This document shows, one piece after another, positions 7,661-16,094 of a DNA stretch of 64,000 nt. The notes under the pieces were generated by a model. It had not been told where the DNA came from, did no database searches, and saw only the letters and a list, made by a program, of their open reading frames with translations. Location of the stretch: assembly GCA_050953005.1 (NCBI GenBank), contig JBMNLV010000009.1, positions 149,679-213,678 of the forward strand. The letters are read 5' to 3'. This DNA is from UBA6115 sp050953005 (lineage in GTDB: Bacteria > Bacillota > Clostridia > Christensenellales > Aristaeellaceae). The translations under genes were made by a program, and so were the position numbers. Within the stretch, counting starts at the first letter, position 1. Each line of letters opens with the position of its first letter.

Positions 7661-8881
7661 ATGAGAATCGATAACATCGATTTGAATACCTATTACAAGA
7701 ACCACCCTACCCCAAATGGCTTCTTCGGGAAATATGGCGGTTCTTATATCCCGCCCGAACTGCAAGCCGCCATGGACGAGATCACCAGCGCATACAAAAC
7801 CATCTGCAAATCAAGAAAATTTATCGCTGAGCTGCGCCGTATCCGCCAGGAATTTCAAGGCAGGCCGACACCCATTTCGCATTTGCAGCGTCTGTCCGAC
7901 AGCATCGGTACAGGCGTTCAACTGTATGTCAAGCGCGAGGACCTGAACCATACGGGCGCGCACAAGCTGAACCACTGTATGGGTGAGGTGCTTTTGGCTC
8001 AATATATGGGCAAGAAGAAGGTCATTGCTGAAACGGGCGCCGGCCAGCATGGTGTTGCCCTTGCCACTGCCGCCGCCTACTTCGGAATGGAGTGCGATAT
8101 ATATATGGGCGCAGTTGATATCAAGAAACAAGCGCCCAACGTAGCAAGAATGAAAATCCTCGGCGCACGGGTCATCGAAGTGACCAATGGCTTGGCCACT
8201 TTAAAAGAGGCGGTTGACGCGGCGTTTGAAGCGTACGCGAATGAATACGGGGAAGCGGTTTATTGCATCGGTTCTGTGATGGGTCCGCATCCTTTCCCGA
8301 TGATGGTACGTGACTTCCAAAATATCGTGGGCATAGAAGCGCGTGAACAATACCTGCATATGACTGGGGAACTGCCTGATGCGGTAGTAGCCTGCGTGGG
8401 CGGCGGTTCAAATGCGATCGGGATTTTCTCCGGGTTCCTGAACGATCCTGTTGATCTGTTCGGAATTGAACCACTGGGAAAAGGGCCTGCACTTGGCGAC
8501 CATGCCGCAAGCCTGACCTATGGCGAAGAAGGCATTATGCACGGTTTCAACAGCATCATGCTCAAGGATGCCGACGGGAAGCCGGCGCCTGTTTATTCTG
8601 TAGCCAGTGGCCTTGATTACCCATCCAGCGGACCTGAACATGCATTTCTGCGTGACCTGGGCAGGGTTAAATACGATGTCATTCAAGATGATGAGGCAAT
8701 TGATGCTTTCTTTACACTTTCACGGATGGAAGGGATTATCCCGGCGTTGGAGAGCTCCCATGCAGTTGCTTATGGCATCAAACTGGCCAAGCAGATGGGC
8801 AAGGGATCTGTCCTTATGAACCTTTCGGGCAGAGGCGACAAGGATATGGACTACATCATTGAGCACTATGGTATCCGTTAG
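7661..8881 (+). CDS. trpB: Tryptophan synthase beta chain (stand-alone)
   Basis: TrpB joins indole and L-serine to L-tryptophan with pyridoxal phosphate. The 406-residue product has the cofactor lysine K102 in HTGAHKLNH, the catalytic Glu in AETGAGQHG, the phosphate loop CVGGGSNAIG and ALESSHAVAYG. The usual HTGAHKINN reads HTGAHKLNH here. ATG 7661 follows TGGAGGAAATCGC. No trpA or other trp gene is nearby, so it may salvage indole or work with a distant TrpA. A 35-codon frame with a perfect AGGAGG (ATG 7564) runs into the trpB start but has only one Trp codon, so it is not a convincing attenuator peptide. Confidence 0.93.
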   Translation: MRIDNIDLNTYYKNHPTPNGFFGKYGGSYIPPELQAAMDEITSAYKTICKSRKFIAELRRIRQEFQGRPTPISHLQRLSDSIGTGVQLYVKREDLNHTGAHKLNHCMGEVLLAQYMGKKKVIAETGAGQHGVALATAAAYFGMECDIYMGAVDIKKQAPNVARMKILGARVIEVTNGLATLKEAVDAAFEAYANEYGEAVYCIGSVMGPHPFPMMVRDFQNIVGIEAREQYLHMTGELPDAVVACVGGGSNAIGIFSGFLNDPVDLFGIEPLGKGPALGDHAASLTYGEEGIMHGFNSIMLKDADGKPAPVYSVASGLDYPSSGPEHAFLRDLGRVKYDVIQDDEAIDAFFTLSRMEGIIPALESSHAVAYGIKLAKQMGKGSVLMNLSGRGDKDMDYIIEHYGIR

Positions 8882-8921
8882 CTTTGCCTGCAGATAATAG
8901 CCGGAGCCAGACTGTAAACGC

Positions 8922-8963
8922 ACTCCTTGCCGCCACTAAAAGGCAGCGAGGAGTTTTGTTTTG
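8922..8963 (+). terminator. Terminator of trpB
   Basis: ACTCCTTGCCGCC (8922-8934) pairs with AGGCAGCGAGGAGT (8941-8954), with one mismatch and one G-T pair, followed by TTTTGTTTT. Confidence 0.8.
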
Positions 8964-9133
8964 CGCCGGGATGCAGGAGGCTATATTGAGCCGAGCATAT
9001 ATGCCGCATCATGATCAGGACGATTTTTTCATAGACACATCGTTCACCCGGGTAAAATCCGAAAGCTCTGGCATTATATCTTCTAAGACTATGGAATATC
9101 ATCTGTAAGTATTACGGAAAGGTTCCAAAATGT
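8964..9133. other. Intergenic, no supported gene
   Basis: The only notable item is a 41-codon frame from TTG 8984 to 9109 behind CAGGAGG. Its product is polar, has no recognisable motif, and runs up to the promoter of the next operon, so I do not call it. Confidence 0.4.
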
Positions 9134-9161
9134 TTGCTATTCCTTTACTTTCATGTATAAT
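9134..9161 (+). promoter_or_regulatory. Promoter of the DUF4956-VTC pair
   Basis: TTGCTA (9134-9139) and TATAAT (9156-9161) are 16 bases apart, 35 bases before the start codon of the first gene. Confidence 0.65.
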
Positions 9162-9195
9162 AGTTATATTGAAGCGGCCAATGGAGGACGAGTGA

Positions 9196-9903
9196 ATGAG
9201 CATTATGGCACAAGCAGCACCAACCGGACAATTAACCAAGTCAGACATCGCGCTAAGCGGGTGGTGGTCTGATCAGTTTGCGCGAATCCTGCCCGAGGAT
9301 GTGGTTCTGGTCTTGATCTTCGCCTTGATCAGCAGCGTGATCGTTTCACTTGTTTACCGAAAAACTTACCGTGGTGTGCTATATAATCCAACGTTTTCCA
9401 CAACATTGATTCTGCTGACCCTGGTAACCGCGCCCGTTGTTATGGCCATTGGCTCCAATGTCGCGCTGTCCATGGGCATGGTGGGCGCCTTGTCCATCGT
9501 GCGTTTCAGAACAGCTGTCAAGGATCCTATCGATACCGCGTATATGTTTTGGTCCATCACTATGGGAATCCTGATTGGCTCTAAATTATATGTCATCTCC
9601 CTGATTGTGGTCGCTACCATCACTGTGATCATGATATTTATGTCCTTTATCAGAATGCGCACCAATGAGAATTACCTGCTGGTCCTGCATTATGATCCTG
9701 CGGCTGAACAGGAAATCAGCGCTGAGCTCCACCGCGGCGTGCGCAACTACCGTGTGCGCAGCAAGACCATTACGCGATCAGGTGCGGAAATGACGGTGGA
9801 TTTGCGTCTGAGCCAGCGCGCAGACATCGTCAGCCATATGCTGGATATCCAGGGCGTGTACGACGCCACGCTGGTCGCCGTCCAAAATGAGACCGCCGTT
9901 TGA
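9196..9903 (+). CDS. DUF4956 membrane protein
   Basis: The 235-residue protein has about four membrane segments between residues 37 and 155 and a soluble C-terminal domain of about 80 residues. The conserved SMGMVGALSIVRFRTAVKDP stretch (about residues 94-113) is the hallmark of DUF4956. Members are nearly always encoded beside a VTC-domain protein, as here, and the pair is thought to act together in polyphosphate or cell-envelope metabolism; biochemical proof is lacking. GGAGG precedes ATG 9196 by eight bases. Confidence 0.85.
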   Translation: MSIMAQAAPTGQLTKSDIALSGWWSDQFARILPEDVVLVLIFALISSVIVSLVYRKTYRGVLYNPTFSTTLILLTLVTAPVVMAIGSNVALSMGMVGALSIVRFRTAVKDPIDTAYMFWSITMGILIGSKLYVISLIVVATITVIMIFMSFIRMRTNENYLLVLHYDPAAEQEISAELHRGVRNYRVRSKTITRSGAEMTVDLRLSQRADIVSHMLDIQGVYDATLVAVQNETAV

Positions 9904-9909
9904 TTTTAA

Positions 9910-10611
9910 ATGGCACTGCAAGTCCGGCATGAATTAAAATATTATATCAACCAGTCCCATTACCAGGTACTGGCCAGGATGCTGCACGCCATACTGGACC
10001 GGGACAGCCACGCGGATGAGCATGGTGAGTATCACATCCGCTCTTTATATTTTGATACGATTTTTGATGACGCGCTGCTGGACAAGGTCGCCGGCACCCA
10101 GAACCGCAACAAGTACAGGATTCGCATCTATAATTGCTCAGACAGCTTCATCCGCATGGAATGCAAAAGCAAGTATGACAACTACATTGCCAAGCGCCAG
10201 GCAGTTATCACCCGGGATCTATGCGAGCAGCTCATTGTCGGTGATCCGACGGGCCTGGAAAACACTTCCAGCGGCCTGCTGCGTGAGGTTTTCAAAGAAA
10301 TGCGGCTAAATCTCCTGCGCCCGGTAGTCATTGTAGATTATGTGCGCGAAGCATACATGCACCCGACAGAGGATATCCGCATCACCTTTGACAAGCAGCT
10401 GCGTTCCGGTTTATTTTCCCACGACCTGTTCAACCCACGCCTGCCCACTGTGCCGCCCATCAGTACGGATTTGACGATCCTGGAAGTCAAGTTCAATCGT
10501 TTTCTGCCTGAATACATCAAAAATATACTGTCTCTGGCAGCCGGATGGTCCCAGCGCAGCGCAATTTCAAAGTATACCTTGTGCAGACGTTTTGAAGGCA
10601 AGGAATTTTAA
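9910..10611 (+). CDS. VTC-domain polyphosphate polymerase-like protein
   Basis: The 233-residue product is a bacterial VTC domain. In yeast Vtc4 this tunnel-shaped fold makes polyphosphate from ATP. Basic and acidic tunnel residues are visible in RHELKYYI, YHIRSLYFDT, KYRIRIYN, MECKSKYDNYIAKRQA and ILEVKFNRFLPEYI. It begins six bases after the DUF4956 stop and has no ribosome binding site of its own, so it is probably translated by coupling. The CotH-like kinase that often accompanies such pairs is not in the neighbourhood. Confidence 0.82.
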   Translation: MALQVRHELKYYINQSHYQVLARMLHAILDRDSHADEHGEYHIRSLYFDTIFDDALLDKVAGTQNRNKYRIRIYNCSDSFIRMECKSKYDNYIAKRQAVITRDLCEQLIVGDPTGLENTSSGLLREVFKEMRLNLLRPVVIVDYVREAYMHPTEDIRITFDKQLRSGLFSHDLFNPRLPTVPPISTDLTILEVKFNRFLPEYIKNILSLAAGWSQRSAISKYTLCRRFEGKEF

Positions 10612-10661
10612 GGCGCCTGATTAATTTCCCTTTTTGCAGATGATCCGAAAGGTGGTGTCCC

Positions 10662-12023
10662 TTGCTGATTTGTGGCCAGGAGCTGGTATGCACGATTGAC
10701 CGGCTTGGATACATGGGTGAGGGAGTTTTCCGCAGGGATGGTCAGGTAGGTTTTGTTCATTTCGCATTGCCCGGCGAAACCGTGCGGATTGTGATAAAGA
10801 AAGTCCACAAGACCCACGTATTCGCGAGACTGAAGGAAATTATCAAACCATCTTCTGACAGGGTTATGTCCCCCTGCCAGGTGTTCACGCGCTGTGGCGG
10901 CTGTACCCTGCAGCACCTGGCCTATCAGGAGCAATTGCGCGCAAAGCAGCAAGTCGTTCAGGATAACCTGAAAAAAATCGCCCGGGTCAACCTGCAGGTT
11001 CTGCAACCGATCGGCCTCTCACAACCCTGGGCCTACCGCAACAAAACTACCTGGCAGGCCGGCCGAGGACCGGGCGGTCTGCCTGTATTGGGCTTTTACG
11101 AAATGAAAAGCCACGCTGTGGTGCCGGTTGACCAATGCCTGATTGCCATGCCTGAAGCCAACCGGGCCGCTGACTGTATCACACAATGGATGCGCCGTTG
11201 TTCGGTGATGCCGTATAACCCGACCAACCGGCTGGGTCTGATTCGCCAGGTAGTTACGCGCGTATCCCCTTCAGGCGAGGTCATGGTGCTGCTGGCTGTC
11301 AATGGCGAGGCTTTGCCTTGCGCTCACGAGCTGGCGGATATGCTCTCATCAGTCTTGCCGGGCTTTCACGGCTTGGCCATGACCAGTGAACAAATAAGTG
11401 AGGATGATGAGGATGGCCTGCCCTGGCAAATCCTGTCGGGAAACGCGCTGCTAACCATCCAGCTTGCCGGCATCCACCTGCGCCTGTCCCCCATGTCCTT
11501 CAGCCAGGTTAATTATCGGGTCTGTGAGAACATGTATGCCTATGTGCTGCGCCAGGCCATCCGGGACTCAAAAGATACCATTTTTGATCTGTATTCCGGT
11601 ATTGGTGCGCTCAGTCTGGCCGCAGCCCAAATATGCCGTCAAGTGATCGGGGTAGAGCTGTCTTCACACTCTGTCGAGGATGCGCGCAAAAACGCGGACA
11701 TCAATCACATCTGCAACGCGCGTTTTATTCAAGGCCTGGCAGAGAACAAGGTTCCCTTGCTGGTGCAGGCAGGAAAACAGCCGGACGCCATCATACTGGA
11801 TCCGCCCAGAAAGGGCGCGCACCCGAGGGTATTGCAAGCTATTCTTCAAGCAGAGCCCAGCCGTATTGTGTACATCAGCTGTCACCCGGCAAGCCAGGCC
11901 CGGGACACCGCGGTCCTGATCCAAGGAGGCTACAGGACAATTGAAGCGCAGCCTTTTGACATGTTCTGTCAGACTGCGCAAATCGAAAATGTTATGACCT
12001 TTGTCAGAAATGATACGGAATAA
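10662..12023 (+). CDS. rlmD: 23S rRNA (uracil-5-)-methyltransferase, RumA/RlmD type
   Basis: The 453-residue enzyme methylates C5 of specific uridines in 23S rRNA using SAM. It has an N-terminal TRAM domain (residues 5-60), iron-sulphur cysteines in CQVFTRCGGCTLQH (about 74-84), the SAM-binding FDLYSGIGALSLAAA (about 307-321), the LDPPRKG motif, and the catalytic Cys in VYISCHPASQ (usually SCNPAT). Gram-positive members can modify two sites (RlmCD), so the exact specificity is open. The start is TTG 10662 behind AAAGGTGGTG. Confidence 0.88.
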   Translation: MLICGQELVCTIDRLGYMGEGVFRRDGQVGFVHFALPGETVRIVIKKVHKTHVFARLKEIIKPSSDRVMSPCQVFTRCGGCTLQHLAYQEQLRAKQQVVQDNLKKIARVNLQVLQPIGLSQPWAYRNKTTWQAGRGPGGLPVLGFYEMKSHAVVPVDQCLIAMPEANRAADCITQWMRRCSVMPYNPTNRLGLIRQVVTRVSPSGEVMVLLAVNGEALPCAHELADMLSSVLPGFHGLAMTSEQISEDDEDGLPWQILSGNALLTIQLAGIHLRLSPMSFSQVNYRVCENMYAYVLRQAIRDSKDTIFDLYSGIGALSLAAAQICRQVIGVELSSHSVEDARKNADINHICNARFIQGLAENKVPLLVQAGKQPDAIILDPPRKGAHPRVLQAILQAEPSRIVYISCHPASQARDTAVLIQGGYRTIEAQPFDMFCQTAQIENVMTFVRNDTE

Positions 12024-12119
12024 ACAGAATTCAGAAGTGCTTTTTGTAATGTCCCGAGCTTGAAATTCATTTGACGGTTGCCCCTGTTAACGAAGAACAT
12101 TGTAAAGGTGTTGAAGAAA

Positions 12120-13460
12120 TTGCCAGAACCTAACCTTTTTACCGCCAAGGCTATCCGTAAGCTGCTCATTCCGCTGTTATTTGAACAGATGCTGCTGGTT
12201 TTAGTCACCCTGGTGGACACAATGCTGCTTTCGGGCATCAGCGAAGCCGCTTTGGGTGCCTATTCCCTGGTGGACAGCATCAACCAACTGTTGACACAGC
12301 TCTTCCTGGCTGTTGGCGCAGGTGGTTCCATCGTGGCTGCGCAATACCTGGGCAGCCGGGACAGGAAAGGCGCTGAGAACACAGCAACTCAGGCAGCCAT
12401 AATGGTACTGGCCATCTCGACACTGATCGCTTTGCCGGTAATACTGCTGAACGGCCCCATTCTAAAACTGCTCTATCCCGGTGTAGATCAATCTATCCAT
12501 AACTACGCAAAACAGTATCTACTGCTGTCAGCGCTATCCTATCCCCTGTACGCCCTTTACAACAATGGCGCCAGAATGCTCTGCGCGCAGGGTTACAGCA
12601 AGCTGTCGATGATGACCTCCATACTCATGTATACCGCCCGCATCCTGATGAACTTTTTATTTATCCGCGTGTGGCATATGGACATCCAGGGCGCCGGGCT
12701 CTCCACCATCTTCTCTCGCATACTGGGAGCAGCACTGGCAACCTGGTTCCTGATGGATCAGCAGTCACCCATTCATTACACCCGGCCACTCAAACTGACC
12801 ATTCAGACGGATACCATCCGCCGTATTGTCAGCGTCGCCTTGCCCAGCGGCATAGAAAACATTATTTTCCTCACCAGCAAACTGGTAATCGGCATCATGA
12901 TTGCCGGCTATTCAAGCGCAATGATCGCAGCCAACGCTGCCGCCAATACCATCTCTTGCTATATTTCGGTTCCAGCCAACGCCATCAACCTTGCTACCAT
13001 CACAATTGTCAGCCAATGCATTGGCGCAAAACGTGCTGAAGAAGCTAAAAAGGCGACCCGGAATCTCCAGGCCGCCACTTATGCCTCATTGCTGTTGACC
13101 TGTTCCCTGGTTGCCATTTTCATAGACCCGCTTATCAGAATGTTGCACTTAAGCCCCGAGGCTTACGCTCATACCCGGCAGATTACGCTGGTCTATTGCC
13201 TGGTCTCATTCTTCCTATGGGCGCCTTCCTTCGGCTTGCCCAACAGCCTGCGCGCTGCCGGCGACAACCGTTATGTGATGTACGCGGCAGTGTTCAGCGT
13301 GGTGATTGTCCGCGTGGGCGGATCCTTGGTTTTAGGCAACTGGCTGGGGCTCCAGGTACAGGGCATCTGGTACGCAATGTATCTCGACTGGCTGGTGCGA
13401 TCCATCTTCTTCATCAAGCGCTTTCTCAGCGGGAAATGGATGCAGCACCGCCTTGTTTAG
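12120..13460 (+). CDS. MATE-family multidrug/toxin exporter
   Basis: The protein of about 446 residues has twelve predicted membrane segments in two similar halves, the MATE arrangement, with the first helix LLIPLLFEQMLLVLVTLVDT and conserved QYLGSRDRKGAENT. MATE proteins export cations and drugs using Na+ or H+. I choose TTG 12120 because AAAGGTG lies nine bases upstream; an earlier in-frame TTG at 12078 has no such site. Its stop codon overlaps the stop of the convergent P-loop gene. Confidence 0.88.
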   Translation: MPEPNLFTAKAIRKLLIPLLFEQMLLVLVTLVDTMLLSGISEAALGAYSLVDSINQLLTQLFLAVGAGGSIVAAQYLGSRDRKGAENTATQAAIMVLAISTLIALPVILLNGPILKLLYPGVDQSIHNYAKQYLLLSALSYPLYALYNNGARMLCAQGYSKLSMMTSILMYTARILMNFLFIRVWHMDIQGAGLSTIFSRILGAALATWFLMDQQSPIHYTRPLKLTIQTDTIRRIVSVALPSGIENIIFLTSKLVIGIMIAGYSSAMIAANAAANTISCYISVPANAINLATITIVSQCIGAKRAEEAKKATRNLQAATYASLLLTCSLVAIFIDPLIRMLHLSPEAYAHTRQITLVYCLVSFFLWAPSFGLPNSLRAAGDNRYVMYAAVFSVVIVRVGGSLVLGNWLGLQVQGIWYAMYLDWLVRSIFFIKRFLSGKWMQHRLV

Positions 13461-14377
13461 CCAACGATGATCTGGTTAAGATCCCTGTCCGCGGTCTTTG
13501 CGTTGTTGCCCACCAAGCCAACCAGCAGATAGCTTTCAGTCAGCGCGTCATATTTCAAGTCATTTAGAAAACGGAACCCCTCTACCTTTCCGGTGGAGTT
13601 TACATGCATCCTTGGCCCAGTACAGCGGTGCAGCAGGTTGCCAATGTATATGTGCTGCGGATCCTTGTAGGTAATTGGCAAATCCTGAGCAATCATCTCA
13701 TTCACCAGTGAAAACACCCGGGGAATATCAATGCTGACTACCCGGTCAAAACGCAGGAAGAATCCACGACGCACATCGCCGTGAGTATATTTGCCCACAT
13801 TCATATCCATCAGCACATGCTCGGTGAGATCCTCCGCTGTATGAGCCATCCGCCGGTATTTGATGGTGGCAAAGACTGTCTTGGCAATGTCGTTGGGTTC
13901 GGGGCCAAACACCGTTGGCCTGGAGACAATGATTTCATCCCCGATGCCAATCAGCAGCGCGGCATTAAAGTCAAGCAATGGATAAATCATCTCAAAATGC
14001 TCGATCACCACACGCTTGCCCTTGTTAAGCGCCCTTAACACTGCCTCTGCCAATTGCGGCAGAGGGGTAAAGGCGGACTCAAAGCGTGTGTCCATATGAT
14101 AGGTATGGGGCTGATAAAAGCCGGTGGTATCAATGTCCAAAAGCGGCAGCGGACGCACATTAACGCCGTTGTCGTCATTGGTCAGCTCCAATCCTGGAAA
14201 CATCCCCCGAATCAACAGGCTTTTACCGCTGCCGGCGTCACCTACGATGCCGATTAAATTATCAAAAGCTGTTAGGTGCCGTTGGGCGATATCCCTGCCG
14301 ATTTGCATCATGCGCGCGTAGCCGCGAGGTGCAAAATAGACACTGTACAACGGTTCCTGGCTGGTCAGCTGACTCAT
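13457..14377 (-). CDS. P-loop ATPase with alanyl-tRNA-editing-like (SAD) motifs
   Basis: The 306-residue soluble protein has a Walker A motif GDAGSGKS (residues 46-53). Further on it has MAHTAEDLTEHV and HRCTGPRMHVNSTGKV, which resemble the His/Cys metal site of the second additional domain of alanyl- and threonyl-tRNA synthetases (HxxxH ... CxxxH) but with altered spacing. It is the last gene of the glutamate mutase operon, nine bases after the DUF4387 gene. Its role is unknown; handling of a cofactor, nucleotide or metal for the pathway enzymes is only inference. It ends tail to tail with the MATE gene. Confidence 0.75.
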   Translation of the reverse strand: MSQLTSQEPLYSVYFAPRGYARMMQIGRDIAQRHLTAFDNLIGIVGDAGSGKSLLIRGMFPGLELTNDDNGVNVRPLPLLDIDTTGFYQPHTYHMDTRFESAFTPLPQLAEAVLRALNKGKRVVIEHFEMIYPLLDFNAALLIGIGDEIIVSRPTVFGPEPNDIAKTVFATIKYRRMAHTAEDLTEHVLMDMNVGKYTHGDVRRGFFLRFDRVVSIDIPRVFSLVNEMIAQDLPITYKDPQHIYIGNLLHRCTGPRMHVNSTGKVEGFRFLNDLKYDALTESYLLVGLVGNNAKTADRDLNQIIVG

Positions 14378-14386
14378 TGCATTGTC

Positions 14387-14710
14387 CTAATCCGGCATAT
14401 CAACCAGAATGTCCAGCAAGGGAGCGTGCTGTTGCGCGCCATAGACATCAGTCTCGCCCAGGTCACCTGAGCACATCGGGCGTAGAATGGTCACCTTGAT
14501 GGCATGAGCCGGTTCAAAGTGAACAATACCTACAATGTTTTCACGCGGGATACGGTAAAGCCGACAAACCAGATCTTCATTAATGATTTTGTTGCGGCTG
14601 ACAAACTCATAGTTCTCCTTGGAATTGAACATCAAATCCATGGTGAGCTCATACGGCCCGCTGTTCTTGCTGCGGATGATGTTCGTTAGTTCCGTAATGC
14701 TTTTTTTCAT
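14387..14710 (-). CDS. DUF4387 (AtuA-related) protein
   Basis: The 107-residue soluble protein matches DUF4387: SITELTNIIRSKNSGPYELT at the N-terminus and the conserved FEPAHAIKVTILRP and GDLGETDVYGAQQHAPLL at the C-terminus. Members are found beside or fused to AtuA-family proteins, as here (nine bases apart, ribosome binding site AGGAGCGG). No reaction is established. The pairing suggests a two-subunit enzyme with the AtuA homologue. Confidence 0.88.
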   Translation of the reverse strand: MKKSITELTNIIRSKNSGPYELTMDLMFNSKENYEFVSRNKIINEDLVCRLYRIPRENIVGIVHFEPAHAIKVTILRPMCSGDLGETDVYGAQQHAPLLDILVDMPD

Positions 14711-14719
14711 GGCCGCTCC

Positions 14720-16078
14720 TTATACCTGCACCATTTCACAAGGGAAGTGAGCACAGGGGTCATCCACTGACAGGAGATGATAAACGCTAAACACATAAAC
14801 CTCCCCGGCGTGGAAATCACTTGGTGAATACGGGAAAGCCAGGTTGCCCGCAGTGGCGCGTCGGCCGGTGTAGCCGTAGTGCAGCATGGTCGAACGCGCC
14901 GCGGCGCAAATGGTGTCCGCATGAGCCTGAGTGTCAGAGACCGCCTCTATAACAATGCCTATCTCATGCCCTTCCACCTTGCGCACCGGTTCCAAACTGC
15001 CCATGACGCCGTCCCTGCCATAGATTGTGAACAACAACTTGTAAGTAAAACCGCGGTTTTTAAAGTTGTCTGCGACCCGCTCGGTCACCCCCTGAGTGAT
15101 TTCGTCAATTTGCTTAAGAAGGATAGGGTCACGCGCGCCAGCGATGGCTACAGTGCGATAACCAATGCGCCGCGCGCCTTCCAGCTTGATGGTATACTGC
15201 TGAGCGTTGACATAACGGCTGCCGCTGACCCTGGTAATGCTGTCAGTCAGCTGTTCAAAGCGTGTCTCCCGCAAGTCCAGATGACCACCGGGTCCAGGCA
15301 GAATATAGGGATCCGTTTTCTCATACAGGGTATGGGCAGCAACGGAGAGCGTGGTGCACTTACGGATGGGATTGAGTGGCTCTACATCGAAGTGATCAGC
15401 GCGCAGATATCCAAACATGCAGTCAGATCCCGAGCCCGGCGTCGCAGCAATGGACGCGCATTCAAGAATTTTTCCCAAGTGAATGGCCAAGCCCTTATCA
15501 AATCCGGCGCGCACCGCGGGCGCAGCAAAAACAGCTGGATCATAGCAGCGCCCCGCCAGGACCACCTGAGCTCCCTCGTCCAGCGCCTTGATGATAGGCT
15601 CAATGCCCATTTGCGCTACAACGCTGACCGTTTCTTGCAAATGCTCTTTTTCAAGCTGCTGCTGCCCCGGGGTCAACGGGGTCACTTTCCCTTCCTTCAG
15701 AGCCTGAGCAACAAGCTCTGTGGACAGTTCCGCGTGGATAACCGCCATTCTAAAGGACAACTTTTGCTCCCTGGCGATCTCCTCGATGATCTCGCGGTTC
15801 CAGGCCAGATGCCTGTCCCCGCCACTGCCGCCGGCGGTGCCGATGACAATGGGAATCTTTCGCGGTATCCCCGCCAGCAGCATCAACTCCAAATCACGCT
15901 TGACGGCATCCCTGTCAGTAAAGGAAATACCGGCCCCCAGGTAGTAAGGGCCCGGATCGGTTGAACCCGCGTCAACAGCAATCAGGTGAGGGTTCCGGGC
16001 CATTCCGGCTTCAAAAGATGATACAGGAAAGCCGTAGCCCAGGATAGCAGTGGTAGAAAGAATACGGAATTCATCCAT
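14720..16078 (-). CDS. AtuA-family protein (DUF1446)
   Basis: The 452-residue protein belongs to the family of AtuA, named from acyclic terpene utilisation in Pseudomonas. Conserved stretches are LSTTAILGYGFP, AVDAGSTDPGPYYLG, IGTAGGSGGDRH and GRCYDPAVFAAP. ATG 16078 follows TAGGAGGCTCTAAA; a longer frame overlapping the mal gene lacks a ribosome binding site. Biochemical function is not established. Placed directly after methylaspartate ammonia-lyase, it stands where a mesaconate hydratase would be expected. Confidence 0.88.
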   Translation of the reverse strand: MDEFRILSTTAILGYGFPVSSFEAGMARNPHLIAVDAGSTDPGPYYLGAGISFTDRDAVKRDLELMLLAGIPRKIPIVIGTAGGSGGDRHLAWNREIIEEIAREQKLSFRMAVIHAELSTELVAQALKEGKVTPLTPGQQQLEKEHLQETVSVVAQMGIEPIIKALDEGAQVVLAGRCYDPAVFAAPAVRAGFDKGLAIHLGKILECASIAATPGSGSDCMFGYLRADHFDVEPLNPIRKCTTLSVAAHTLYEKTDPYILPGPGGHLDLRETRFEQLTDSITRVSGSRYVNAQQYTIKLEGARRIGYRTVAIAGARDPILLKQIDEITQGVTERVADNFKNRGFTYKLLFTIYGRDGVMGSLEPVRKVEGHEIGIVIEAVSDTQAHADTICAAARSTMLHYGYTGRRATAGNLAFPYSPSDFHAGEVYVFSVYHLLSVDDPCAHFPCEMVQV

Positions 16079-16094
16079 TTTAGAGCCTCCTATG

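Noticed and set aside
7564..7671. Leader peptide in front of trpB with a perfect AGGAGG
   Set aside because: It has a single Trp codon, no tandem Trp codons and no terminator/antiterminator pair, so attenuation is not supported.
8984..9109. 41-codon frame behind CAGGAGG after trpB
   Set aside because: It has no family motif, is short and runs into the next promoter region.
14879..15964. A 361-codon open frame antisense to the AtuA gene
   Set aside because: It is the mirror of a real, well-conserved gene, lacks family features and has no ribosome binding site. Similar long antisense frames (17731-18597 and 21861-23066) are explained the same way by codon bias.
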